Shown here piece after piece: positions 1 through 7,612 of a DNA stretch of 64,000 bases; position 1 is the first letter of the stretch; every line of letters begins with the position of its first letter. The position numbers were made by a program, and so were the translations under genes. The stretch lies in the NCBI RefSeq assembly GCF_000172975.1, contig NZ_ABTR02000001.1:1898501-1962500 (forward strand), given 5' to 3'. This DNA comes from Dethiosulfovibrio peptidovorans DSM 11002 (lineage in GTDB: Bacteria; Synergistota; Synergistia; Synergistales; Dethiosulfovibrionaceae). Under the pieces are notes generated by a model, which had not been told where the DNA came from, made no database searches, and saw only the letters and a program-made list of their open reading frames with translations.

Positions 1-461
1 AGATCCGGCTCGGAGGCCAGAGATCTGACCAGGGCGACCCGTTGTCTTTGCCCTCCGGAGAGTTGGTGCGGAAACAGGTCCTTCTTTCCGTCTAATCCCA
101 CCTTTTCGAGCCATCTACTCGCCTCTTTATTAGCTTCTTTTCGGGGCATCCTGTCGTCCATGGCGAAAGCCACGTTTTGTTGGGCTGTCATGTGTGGAAA
201 AAGGGCGAGATCCTGAAACACCATGGATATTCTTCTGGTCTTCGGGGATGTCCATGAATTCCCGTCCGACAATATCCTGTTACCAAGGATCAGTCTGCCT
301 CCGCCGTTAGGCTTGATTAGTCCCGCCAGAAATCTCAGGGTCATGCTTTTTCCCGCTCCGCTGGGTCCGAAGAGGACCGAGATCTCCTTTTCCATGGAGA
401 TGTCGACGTCTAGGTCGAAATCTCCTACGCTGTGTCTGAAGGATGCGTCCAGCCACGTCAC
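1..461 (-). CDS. modC: Molybdate/tungstate ABC transporter ATP-binding protein ModC (partial)
   Basis: Cytoplasmic ATPase that should power molybdate or tungstate uptake with the ModB and ModA genes upstream. The sequence shows a Walker A motif (GPSGAGKS), a Q-loop (MVFQD) and the ABC signature LSGGQRQR, in that order. The window edge cuts the gene just after the signature, so Walker B, the H-loop and any C-terminal molybdate-binding domain are outside. Translation most likely starts at a GTG at 461 that overlaps the modB stop as GTGA, which implies coupled translation. The ABC assignment is certain. The substrate is inferred from the neighbours, which include molybdenum cofactor genes. Confidence 0.88.
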   Translation of the reverse strand, partial: MTWLDASFRHSVGDFDLDVDISMEKEISVLFGPSGAGKSMTLRFLAGLIKPNGGGRLILGNRILSDGNSWTSPKTRRISMVFQDLALFPHMTAQQNVAFAMDDRMPRKEANKEASRWLEKVGLDGKKDLFPHQLSGGQRQRVALVRSLASEPD

Positions 462-1087
462 GATCGGTCTTCCATTCTTCTAACGAAAAGCAGGCTGGCT
501 ACGCCGACACATGCCAGCACAGCCGCTGCGGCGTTCGCCTTTGCGAACTCCAGAGACTCAACCTGGCTATATATGTACAACGGCAAAGTCTGCGTCCTTC
601 CCGGTATGTTCCCCGCTATCATCAGGGTAACACCGAAGTCACCTAACGCTCTGGCCGATGACAAAGCCAACCCGGCCAGTATGTACTTTCGTGCCAGAGG
701 AAGGGTTATCCTGTAGAATATCTGCCATTCTCCCTTCCCCATAGTCCGTGCCACCTCCTCCAGAGAGTTGGGTACGGAGAGGAAACCGGTCCTGGACGCG
801 GATATTATCAAAGGCATCGACGGAATAAGGGCCGCTATAGAGGCGGCGGGGAAGGAAAAGAGCAATCCCATCGATCTCATGGCAGGTATGCTGCCGAGTG
901 CCATGAGCAGATAGAGTCCCAAAACCGCCGGAGGTAGCGCTACCGGAAGCATCAGGGCTGTTTCCAGAATCGGTTTGCCTGGAAAATCCTTTTTAGCGAG
1001 GAGCCAGCCCGAGGACGTGCCGATTATCAAGAGAAGGGGGACATCTACAATCAGGACTTTAAGGCTTATTGTCAGGGATTGGATCAA
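458..1087 (-). CDS. modB: Molybdate/tungstate ABC transporter permease ModB
   Basis: Membrane subunit of 209 residues, normal for the compact ModB/WtpB family. It has about five hydrophobic segments. The cytoplasmic coupling region (EEVARTMGKGEWQIFYRITLPLA) matches the EAA loop of binding-protein-dependent permeases that docks with the ATPase. The start codon is TTG at 1087, overlapping the modA stop as TTGA, and its own stop overlaps the modC start, so modA-modB-modC form one translationally coupled operon. Molybdate or tungstate is inferred from family and context; sequence alone does not separate the two anions. Confidence 0.92.
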   Translation of the reverse strand: MIQSLTISLKVLIVDVPLLLIIGTSSGWLLAKKDFPGKPILETALMLPVALPPAVLGLYLLMALGSIPAMRSMGLLFSFPAASIAALIPSMPLIISASRTGFLSVPNSLEEVARTMGKGEWQIFYRITLPLARKYILAGLALSSARALGDFGVTLMIAGNIPGRTQTLPLYIYSQVESLEFAKANAAAAVLACVGVASLLFVRRMEDRS

Positions 1088-1821
1088 TTACGTCCCTCCA
1101 GAGCGAACCCCCACTTCAGCCAGATAGGGTCGACTTGTGAGGAACGGCAAAAAGACCAGAATTTTTTTGCCTCGACCCCGGCGGAAGGGGATAGACCTCC
1201 TACCTGAGGCAGAGTGGCTCCCTCCATGACGGTAAACGAACCTTCGGCCTTCAGAGCTGCGCTCTCGGGGATAAAAGCCCATTCAGCCGCACCGCTTTTT
1301 ACTGTGATAATCGCCTGAGGGGCCGACTTTGCCGGTAGGATTTTTTTTCGATCGAGCGAGTTCCACATATTCAGTTTTTGTAGGTGTTTTTGGGCAGCCA
1401 TTCCGTAGGCGGTGGTATCCGGATCCGGTATGGCTACGGTTTTCTTTTCGAGATCGGACAGATTCGGTTTTTCCGTCCCGGGACTCCACAGTACCAGTTG
1501 TCCGATGGCGAAGGTGTGGATGTCCATCAGAAGGTCGCGACTCTCCATCCACTTTGGCCATCTCGGTTCCGAGAGCAGTATAAGGCCATACGGGGCGTTG
1601 GCGTCGGCCTGTTTTGCCAGGGCTCCACAGGGTCCCTTCACGATGGAGAGAGGCTCGTTCCCTTCCGATACATAAAGCGTCATGACCTCCTCGACGCATG
1701 GTGCTATTCCGGCGGCCACGGCCACTATCTCCCTGTCCGTAGCTGTCGAGGGCACAGTTGAGAAAAGGAACAGAGCGATTGAAACGATCGAGACAATGTT
1801 TCTCTTAGTTGACTGCTTCAC
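1084..1821 (-). CDS. modA: Molybdate/tungstate-binding protein ModA
   Basis: Extracytoplasmic solute-binding protein of 245 residues that should capture molybdate or tungstate for ModBC. It begins with a signal peptide (VKQSTKRN followed by a hydrophobic core up to about residue 27, cleavage near STATDRE). The mature part has the ModA pattern, including AIPDPDTTAYGMAAQ in the second lobe. I chose the GTG at 1821 because AAGGAGG lies 9 bases upstream; the open frame extends to 1908, but those codons run through the promoter region and encode no plausible leader. First gene of modABC, divergent from the MOSC gene with a long dyad between them. Confidence 0.9.
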   Translation of the reverse strand: MKQSTKRNIVSIVSIALFLFSTVPSTATDREIVAVAAGIAPCVEEVMTLYVSEGNEPLSIVKGPCGALAKQADANAPYGLILLSEPRWPKWMESRDLLMDIHTFAIGQLVLWSPGTEKPNLSDLEKKTVAIPDPDTTAYGMAAQKHLQKLNMWNSLDRKKILPAKSAPQAIITVKSGAAEWAFIPESAALKAEGSFTVMEGATLPQVGGLSPSAGVEAKKFWSFCRSSQVDPIWLKWGFALEGRN

Positions 1822-1873
1822 GTAGCAGGACCTCCTTCGATGTTTCCCCCGAGCGTTATTTATGGGAGATGCT

Positions 1874-1901
1874 ATATAATGCAACCTAGTTGCGATTATA
1901 T
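1874..1901. promoter_or_regulatory. Long dyad between modA and MOSC, candidate metal-responsive operator
   Basis: The divergent intergenic region contains the perfect inverted repeat GCAAC-CTA-GTTGC (1881-1893), flanked by a second pair of arms, ATATAAT (1874-1880) and ATTATAT (1895-1901), offset by one base. The AT-rich outer arms resemble -10 elements of both divergent promoters, so a bound dimer could block both. ModE-type regulators of molybdate uptake use palindromes with TATA-like arms, but the inner arms here do not match the E. coli ModE site, so the regulator is unknown. Confidence 0.45.
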
Positions 1902-1937
1902 TATACACCGAAAAAAAAAGGAGGATCCTATATAATC

Positions 1938-2369
1938 ATGTCGAAAATCGAGGCTATATGTATTAGCTCCAAACGTAGGGAACCGAAGAGATCCGTCCCC
2001 TATGCCTCTTTCCTGTACGGTGGTATAGACGGGGACTCTCACAGAGGTATCTCCAAGAGAGAGGTCAGTATGTTGAGATCGGAGGATATATCGGCTGCGG
2101 AGATCCAGGCCGGATTCAGCTTTCCCCCAGGTGTCTTGGCGGAGAACCTTATAGTTTCGGGGTTGCCGAAGGATCTTCCTGTAGGGACGGAGCTTAAAAT
2201 AGGTACCGTGTCTCTTTTGCTTATAGAAATAGGAAAAAAGCCGGGAGAACCCCATTCCTATGACTATAGGGGATGGTGCCTCCTTCCCGACGTAGGTTTT
2301 TTTCTCAAGGTCGTCGAAGAGGGAGTCGTTAGATTGGGAGACGAGGTCCTCTTGAGTTTTCCGAATTAA
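1938..2369 (+). CDS. MOSC domain protein
   Basis: Small stand-alone MOSC protein of 143 residues. MOSC domains occur at the C-terminus of molybdenum cofactor sulfurases and in small proteins thought to handle sulfur or pyranopterin. The sequence shows the family pattern: a conserved start (MSKIEAICIS), GGIDGDSHRG near residue 35, VSMLRSEDI, and FPPGVLAENLIVSG with the usual GxxxENL element. The ATG at 1938 fits the family N-terminus; GGAGG lies 13 bases upstream, which is long. Divergent from modABC and upstream of moaA, which supports a role in molybdenum metabolism. Substrate unknown. Confidence 0.88.
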   Translation: MSKIEAICISSKRREPKRSVPYASFLYGGIDGDSHRGISKREVSMLRSEDISAAEIQAGFSFPPGVLAENLIVSGLPKDLPVGTELKIGTVSLLLIEIGKKPGEPHSYDYRGWCLLPDVGFFLKVVEEGVVRLGDEVLLSFPN

Positions 2370-2553
2370 GTTGAAGGGTATTCACCGCAGACAACTTTTT
2401 GGTATGATGGTTCGATAGATGAGTCGATGTTTCAGAGAGGTGGTGATTTAAAGGGGAGTCGCCATAGTGGGATTTTTTCTATCTGTAGCTGATGTATGTC
2501 GGGGGTGGCTCGACTCGTTCAGGCTTTTTTAGTGTTATTTATGGAGGGCTTTT

Positions 2554-4104
2554 ATGTCTAAGGAAACGACCAAAAAAGATGGTTTTTTCGTAAAGGTCAT
2601 TAAGGGTATCGAGGTAGCGGGAAACAAACTGCCCCATCCTTTTTGGCTGTTCATGGGGCTCTGGGCTATAGTCCTGGCTCTTTCCGCGGTTTTTGAGGGT
2701 GTCTCAGTCCAAAAACCGGGTACGGAGGATACCGTGGCCATAATGAATCTGCTATCACACAAGGGGTTCGATTGGTCCGTGAGAAGCATGGTCAAGAACT
2801 TCGCAGGATTTCCACCTCTCGGGTTGGTCCTGGTCATGATGATCGGTCTGGGGGTCACCACGAAGTCCGGATTCCTGGAAAACCTCATGAAGAATATCGC
2901 CAAGGTGCCGGAAAAATTCATTATCTTAGCGGTTTTCCTCTTCGGAATTTGCGGTAACCTGGCCTCCGATGCGGCTATAGTCATAGTCCCCCCGCTTACG
3001 GGAGCTCTTTTCTTCTCTATGAGGAAGAACCCTATATTCGGTTTGGTAGTCGGTTACGGTGCTGTGTGTGCCGGTTTCACCGCGAACTTGTTCATAGCCG
3101 GTACCGATCTGTTGCTGGCGGGAATCTCCACTACCGCCTATCAGATAGTCAAGCCCGGTGCGGAAGTCTATCCCACCGCCAACTACTTCTTCATGGTGGT
3201 GTCAACCTTCGTGATATCCGGCTTGGCTTCCATCTTCGTCAGCAAGTTCATGATGCCCTCTTTCGGCCAGTGGGACGAGAAATTCGAGCACTGTCAGGCG
3301 GCCGAGGAGATGCAGCACGGTGGCGGAGGATTCGAGGTCTCCGAGCAGGAAAACAAGGCCTTCCGGTCCGCCATGATATTTACCGCCGTCTATTGGATCG
3401 GCCTCATCTCTTATGCCATGGTTCCTGGTAGCATACTGAGAGATCCGGTAAAGGACGTTCTGATTCCTTCGCCCTTCATCAAGGGCCTTGTTCCTATTCT
3501 GCTCCTCTATTTCATCCTGGTCGGGGTCATCTATGGTAAGAAGGCCGGAACGATAAAGACGGCGAAAGAATTGGTCAACTCCATGGTAGAGGGAGTGGGA
3601 GGTATGGCCAGTTACATCGTCATAATCCTGCCCATCGCCAACTTCATAGCGGCTTTCTCCAAGTCGAATATGGCTATCGTGATGGCGGTAAAACTGGCTG
3701 AGGGGCTTAAGAACGCCGGTTTTACCGGATTCAGCCTTCTAGTGATGATAATTCTTTTCTCCACTTTCGTGAACCTCTTCATAACCAGTGGATCTACCAA
3801 GTGGGCATTTATGGCTCCTGTCATAGTTCCGATGCTCTATTATCTCGGGTATTCCCCTCAGCTTGCGCAGCTTTTGTATCGTATCGGTGATTCTTGCACC
3901 AACTCGATAACTCCCATGATGCCCTATTTCCCTATACTCCTGGGTTTTGCCGCTAAGTACGATAAAGACGCCGGTATAGGGACGATCGTATCCAGAGGGA
4001 TCCCCCTTTCTATATTCTTTGCCGTTGCCTGGATAACTCTCTTGGCAGTGTGGTACTTCCTTAATCTGCCTCTCGGACCTGGAGCGGGTATCTTTGTAGG
4101 TTAA
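2554..4104 (+). CDS. AbgT family transporter
   Basis: Inner-membrane transporter of 516 residues, the usual length for AbgT proteins, which carry p-aminobenzoyl-glutamate or export sulfonamide-like compounds. It shows about eleven to twelve hydrophobic segments. The conserved region SGSTKWAFMAPVIVPMLYYLGYSPQLAQLLYRIGDSCTN lies near residues 410-450, with NSITPMMPYFPILL after it, both family hallmarks. GGAGG lies 6 bases before the ATG. In amino-acid fermenters such proteins may carry peptide-like substrates, so the true cargo is uncertain. The 184-base region upstream has at most a weak promoter (TATGAT at 2403). A strong hairpin follows the gene. Confidence 0.93.
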   Translation: MSKETTKKDGFFVKVIKGIEVAGNKLPHPFWLFMGLWAIVLALSAVFEGVSVQKPGTEDTVAIMNLLSHKGFDWSVRSMVKNFAGFPPLGLVLVMMIGLGVTTKSGFLENLMKNIAKVPEKFIILAVFLFGICGNLASDAAIVIVPPLTGALFFSMRKNPIFGLVVGYGAVCAGFTANLFIAGTDLLLAGISTTAYQIVKPGAEVYPTANYFFMVVSTFVISGLASIFVSKFMMPSFGQWDEKFEHCQAAEEMQHGGGGFEVSEQENKAFRSAMIFTAVYWIGLISYAMVPGSILRDPVKDVLIPSPFIKGLVPILLLYFILVGVIYGKKAGTIKTAKELVNSMVEGVGGMASYIVIILPIANFIAAFSKSNMAIVMAVKLAEGLKNAGFTGFSLLVMIILFSTFVNLFITSGSTKWAFMAPVIVPMLYYLGYSPQLAQLLYRIGDSCTNSITPMMPYFPILLGFAAKYDKDAGIGTIVSRGIPLSIFFAVAWITLLAVWYFLNLPLGPGAGIFVG

Positions 4105-4127
4105 TCTAAGCGGTTTTCAGTGGTAAG

Positions 4128-4161
4128 GACGAGCCCCCCCGTTTGTTGGAGGGGGCTCGTC
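4128..4161 (+). terminator. Hairpin after the AbgT transporter gene
   Basis: An 11-bp GC-rich stem (GACGAGCCCCC with GGGGGCTCGTC) has a 12-base loop 24 bases after the stop. It lacks a following T run, so it may end transcription weakly or protect the 3' end. Confidence 0.6.
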
Positions 4162-4212
4162 GTGCTAAAGTGGTTTGGAATAATAATAAAAGACCGCTAA
4201 GGAGCTGAGGCG

Positions 4213-5190
4213 ATGGAACGAGGCATAGAGTCCAGTTTTGGAAGATATCTGAACTACGTCAGGATCTCCGTGACCGATAGGTGTAATTTCCGTTGTCGAT
4301 ACTGTATGCCGTCCAGAGGAGTGCCGACCTTGAGCCACGAGGAGATAATGAGCTATGAGGATATCCTCTTTCTGGCTAAGACCCTATCTTCCATGGGGGT
4401 GAAACGGTTGAGGTTCACTGGAGGGGAGCCTTTTGTAAGAAAGGATTTCGTTCCTTTTTTGGAGAGACTGAAATCGGAACTCCCCGATTTGGCGGTGGCT
4501 GTGACTACCAACGGCTCTTTGGTGAAGCCCTGGGCCAATAGGCTGGGAAATCTTGGTCTAGACGGTATAAGCGTAAGCCTCGATAGCCTCAAGCCCGATC
4601 GTTTCAGGAATATAACCAGGCTCGGAGATCTGGGATCTGTGATAGAGGGTATCGAGGCCTTGGTCGATAGCTCGAATGCAGTGAAATTGAATACGGTTAT
4701 GGTGAAGGGGTTTAACGACGACGAATTGCCGGATTTGATCGATTTCGCCAGAGAGAAAGGGGTCCTTTTGAGACTGATAGAGTTCATGCCTCTCGATTCC
4801 GAAGTGTGGCTGGAAAACGCTTTCGTATCCGTGGACGACATGATCGATGGCCTTCCCGACGGGGAGCTCTGGATCCCGGAAAGACCGTCCGATAGCGTTA
4901 CTTCCGGGCCTTCCGTGTATTACAGAAATCGAACAACGGGGCAGAGATTGGGTCTGATAGCTGCCGTATCCCATCATTTCTGCGATCGTTGTAACAGGCT
5001 CAGAATAACCTCCGATGGAGAGGTTAGACCTTGTCTTTTCGATGTTAGAGGTCGCAGCGTCATGTCCGCGCTCAGGGACAGATGCAGTGAGGCGCTCGTT
5101 GAGACCATAGCGGTCGCTGCCCTCGATAAACCCGAATGTTGGACCAAGGTCGCCCGTGGCGAGAGCCATATGTCCAGGATAGGAGGTTGA
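4213..5190 (+). CDS. moaA: GTP 3',8-cyclase MoaA
   Basis: Radical SAM enzyme for the first step of molybdenum cofactor synthesis, turning GTP into 3',8-cyclo-7,8-dihydro-GTP. The N-terminal cluster motif CNFRCRYC gives Cys24, Cys28 and Cys31. The SAM-binding GGEP follows near residue 75. The second cluster ligands are in HHFCDRCNRL and RPCLF. The C-terminus ends in GG (MSRIGG), the conserved tail needed for catalysis in MoaA. At 325 residues the length is normal. AAGGAG lies upstream of the ATG. The stop is 5 bases from the moaC-mogA start, whose ribosome-binding site lies inside this gene, so the two are coupled. Confidence 0.97.
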   Translation: MERGIESSFGRYLNYVRISVTDRCNFRCRYCMPSRGVPTLSHEEIMSYEDILFLAKTLSSMGVKRLRFTGGEPFVRKDFVPFLERLKSELPDLAVAVTTNGSLVKPWANRLGNLGLDGISVSLDSLKPDRFRNITRLGDLGSVIEGIEALVDSSNAVKLNTVMVKGFNDDELPDLIDFAREKGVLLRLIEFMPLDSEVWLENAFVSVDDMIDGLPDGELWIPERPSDSVTSGPSVYYRNRTTGQRLGLIAAVSHHFCDRCNRLRITSDGEVRPCLFDVRGRSVMSALRDRCSEALVETIAVAALDKPECWTKVARGESHMSRIGG

Positions 5191-5195
5191 TAACA

Positions 5196-6182
5196 ATGTC
5201 GAAGTTCACCCATGTCGACGACGAGGGACATCCCCGGATGGTGGATGTAGGAGGAAAGCCAAGGACAGACAGGACCGCCGAGGCGGAGGGATGGGTTCTG
5301 ATGTCCGATAAGGTCCGTGATGCAGTGGCGGAGGGAGGAAACAGGAAGGGAGATGTATTACGCATTGCCGAGCTTGCGGGGATCTCTGCGATAAAAAAGA
5401 CCTCCGACCTGATCCCGCTTTGCCATCCTCTCAGACTGGATCACGGTGCCGTTATCTGTCGCCTGGATCCAGGCAAAGGTGTCCATATAACCTGCAAGGT
5501 CAAGGCCGGAGACGTGACTGGAGTGGAGATGGAGGCTTTGACCGGTGTCTCAGTAGCCGCGCTTACGGTCTACGATATGTGTAAAGCGGTCGATAAGGGT
5601 ATGGAGATACAGGGAGTCAGACTCCTGAAAAAATCAGGCGGTAAAAGCGGTAAATGGACCAGGGACGGCTTAGAGAGGAATGGCGATCTACCGGAGATAA
5701 CCGTGGCCGTCCTGACCGTGAGCGACAAGGGCAACCAGGGAGAGAGAGAGGACCGATCCGGTCCGGCTCTATGCAGGGCTGTAGAGGAACTCGGATACAC
5801 CGTACAAGATAGGGCTATAGTACCGGACGAGAAGGATGTTATAGCGGACAGAATCGTAAAATGGGTGGACGAGGAAGACGTCCATATGGTCTTGATAACA
5901 GGCGGAACCGGTCTCTCCTCCAGGGACGTAACGCCGGAAGCGGTCATGTCCATAGCGGACAGGGAGGTGCCCGGACTGGGAGAGAGGATGAGATCCTATT
6001 CTCTCAACTTCACCGATAGAGCGGTTTTGTCCCGAGGATTGGCCGTCACTAGAGGTGGGTCTTTGATATTGGCCATGCCCGGAAGCGTAAGAGGAGCGAT
6101 CCAGTGTTTTCAGGCGGTGGAGTCTGTGATCGGTCATGGATTGGAGACTTTAAGAGGACGGAGTGGGGATTGCGGTAATTGA
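5196..6182 (+). CDS. moaC: Fused MoaC-MogA molybdenum cofactor protein
   Basis: Bifunctional protein of 328 residues. Residues 1-160 are MoaC, the cyclic pyranopterin monophosphate synthase acting after MoaA, with LIPLCHPL and GVEMEALTGVSVAALTVYDM. From about residue 168 it is a MogA/MoaB-type molybdopterin adenylyltransferase, with LTVSDKG, the MPT-binding TGGTGLSSRDVTPEA and ILAMPGS. The ATG at 5196 is preceded by AGGAGG inside moaA; the longer open frame from 5136 lacks a ribosome site. MoaD, MoaE and MoeA are not in this window. The fusion joins non-consecutive pathway steps. Confidence 0.95.
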   Translation: MSKFTHVDDEGHPRMVDVGGKPRTDRTAEAEGWVLMSDKVRDAVAEGGNRKGDVLRIAELAGISAIKKTSDLIPLCHPLRLDHGAVICRLDPGKGVHITCKVKAGDVTGVEMEALTGVSVAALTVYDMCKAVDKGMEIQGVRLLKKSGGKSGKWTRDGLERNGDLPEITVAVLTVSDKGNQGEREDRSGPALCRAVEELGYTVQDRAIVPDEKDVIADRIVKWVDEEDVHMVLITGGTGLSSRDVTPEAVMSIADREVPGLGERMRSYSLNFTDRAVLSRGLAVTRGGSLILAMPGSVRGAIQCFQAVESVIGHGLETLRGRSGDCGN

Positions 6183-6250
6183 ACCGTTGCATATCGGAAA
6201 TATTCGATCCAATCCATTGACTTTCCCTATGGCAGGGGTCGTCGGTTTTC

Positions 6251-6279
6251 TTGACACCGAGGTCGCCGAAATATACGAT
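6251..6279 (+). promoter_or_regulatory. Promoter of the molybdenum hydroxylase block
   Basis: TTGACA (6251-6256), a 17-base spacer and TACGAT (6274-6279) form a near-consensus sigma-70 promoter. It lies 50 bases before the first hydroxylase gene and is the only strong promoter I see for the block up to 16.6 kb. Confidence 0.8.
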
Positions 6280-6281
6280 AT

Positions 6282-6303
6282 TGACATTAAAAAGACAATG
6301 TCA
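6282..6303. promoter_or_regulatory. Inverted repeat at the hydroxylase start site, candidate operator
   Basis: TGACATT (6282-6288) and AATGTCA (6297-6303) are perfect inverted arms separated by 8 bases. They begin 2 bases after the -10 box and so span the expected transcription start. The position suits a repressor of the catabolic block. No regulator gene sits next to it. Confidence 0.5.
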
Positions 6304-6328
6304 TGTCTTAGTCAGAGGAGGGGGCAAC

Positions 6329-7135
6329 TTGAGTTCAAAATGGCTTTTTCCTTCCGATATCGATGAGCTCGTCGGTTTATTGGAGAGAGATAATCCCCTG
6401 GTTCACGGAGGGGGAACTGGAATTCCTAGAGGTCGTGTTAGGTCCTCCAAGGTAGTGGTCGATCTGGGTAGGATGGGATGGAACCGTTGCTACGAAGATG
6501 GAAAAAATCTCCTTTTGGGGGCGACCTGTACGTTTTCTAGGACGGTAGAGCAGCTGTCGAGAATTCGTCCCGGACATATCCTGGTGTCCGCCCTTAGTCG
6601 GGCGGCCTCTACGCCTCTGAGAAACAGGATTACCCTCGGTGGCAGCGTGGCTTTCTTCCCCCTGTGGTCCGATCTCATGGGGCCTCTCTTGGCTCTAGGG
6701 GCATCGGTGGATTTGGTCGGAACGGTATCGGGGCGTTATCCGATAGAGCATTTCGTGTCCAACAGGGGGCTTTTCAGGGGGGCGGTGATTAGATCTGTCG
6801 TCGTTCCCGATCTTCCTGTGGATAGCTGGTATTACAGAGAGGTTCGCGTCGGTTTCGATTACCCCGGTTTCACGATGACCCTGTTGGCCCAGAGGGACGG
6901 AGACATCCTGGCAAATTTTAGAGGTGTTTGCGTGGGAACCAAAGAGCGGTTCAAAGTTTTAAAGGGTGTATCTGAGAGTCTCAAAGGGATCCGTTACGGC
7001 GATGTGGACGTCAACGCCGTGGCCGAAAAGCTCGAGCTGGATTTTCCGGATAAAAAATCCGGAAGCGGAGAGTATTTTGGTCAGGTCGCCAAGGTCTGGT
7101 TCGAGAGAGGCCTGGCGGAGCTCTTGGAAAGGTAG
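6329..7135 (+). CDS. Molybdenum hydroxylase FAD-binding subunit (CoxM/XdhB type)
   Basis: Middle subunit of a three-gene xanthine dehydrogenase-like enzyme, 268 residues. It carries FAD between the iron-sulfur subunit and NAD or another acceptor. The FAD-binding pattern is diverged: VHGGGTGIPRG stands where these proteins have AGGT, and RNRITLGGSVAF matches the usual R-N-x-x-T-x-GG-N element, with Ser-Val in place of Asn. I chose the TTG at 6329 because GAGGAGG lies about 9 bases upstream and the protein then starts with SSKWLFPSDIDELVGLL, like its relatives. Its stop directly abuts the next gene. The electron acceptor is unknown. Confidence 0.85.
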   Translation: MSSKWLFPSDIDELVGLLERDNPLVHGGGTGIPRGRVRSSKVVVDLGRMGWNRCYEDGKNLLLGATCTFSRTVEQLSRIRPGHILVSALSRAASTPLRNRITLGGSVAFFPLWSDLMGPLLALGASVDLVGTVSGRYPIEHFVSNRGLFRGAVIRSVVVPDLPVDSWYYREVRVGFDYPGFTMTLLAQRDGDILANFRGVCVGTKERFKVLKGVSESLKGIRYGDVDVNAVAEKLELDFPDKKSGSGEYFGQVAKVWFERGLAELLER

Positions 7136-7612
7136 GTGGCTGTCTTGGAAGGACGTTTCGTGATAAACGGGGTTGAGAAGGTCCTGTCGTTCGAGCCTGA
7201 CGCTACTTTGCTCCAGGTCCTTAGAGACGGTGGTTTTACCGAGGTTAAGAGAGGTTGCGATACCGGTGAATGCGGTGCTTGCGCCGTCGTCCTTAACGGA
7301 GACCTCGTGACATCCTGCAAGGTTTACGCCGCCTCGGTGGTCGGTTCTGAAATACTTACGGCAAAGGGGTTGGGTACGGTACAGAACCCCCATCCTATTC
7401 AACAGGCTTTCGTTGACGCCGGGGCGATTCAGTGCGGCTTCTGTACTCCTGGCATGGTTATGGCTACATATGCGTTGCTGTCGAAAAACCCCTATCCCAC
7501 CGATGATGAGATCAAAAGGGCCTTGGATGGCAACAAGTGCCGTTGCACCGGCTACGTGAAGATATTCGACGCGGTACGATTGGCAGCTGAAAGGATGAGA
7601 GATCATGGATAG
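7136..7612 (+). CDS. Molybdenum hydroxylase 2Fe-2S subunit (CoxS/XdhC type)
   Basis: Small electron-transfer subunit of 158 residues. The N-terminal plant-type ferredoxin cluster uses Cys41, Cys46, Cys49 and Cys61 (CDTGECGAC). The C-terminal helical cluster uses Cys100, Cys103, Cys135 and Cys137 (QCGFC and CRC), so all eight ligands are present. It begins with GTG at 7136 directly after the previous stop; a TTG at 7145 is an alternative. Its end overlaps the catalytic subunit gene by 8 bases, indicating one coupled operon. Confidence 0.94.
   Translation: MAVLEGRFVINGVEKVLSFEPDATLLQVLRDGGFTEVKRGCDTGECGACAVVLNGDLVTSCKVYAASVVGSEILTAKGLGTVQNPHPIQQAFVDAGAIQCGFCTPGMVMATYALLSKNPYPTDDEIKRALDGNKCRCTGYVKIFDAVRLAAERMRDHG

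Noticed and set aside
2370..2553. Possible Moco or other riboswitch upstream of the AbgT transporter
   Set aside because: The 184-base leader has GC-rich patches, but I could not fold it into the conserved Moco RNA core or any other known riboswitch.
4143..4171. Promoter TTGTTG-17-TAAAGT for moaA
   Set aside because: The -35 lies in the loop of the terminator hairpin and the match is moderate; not strong enough to list.
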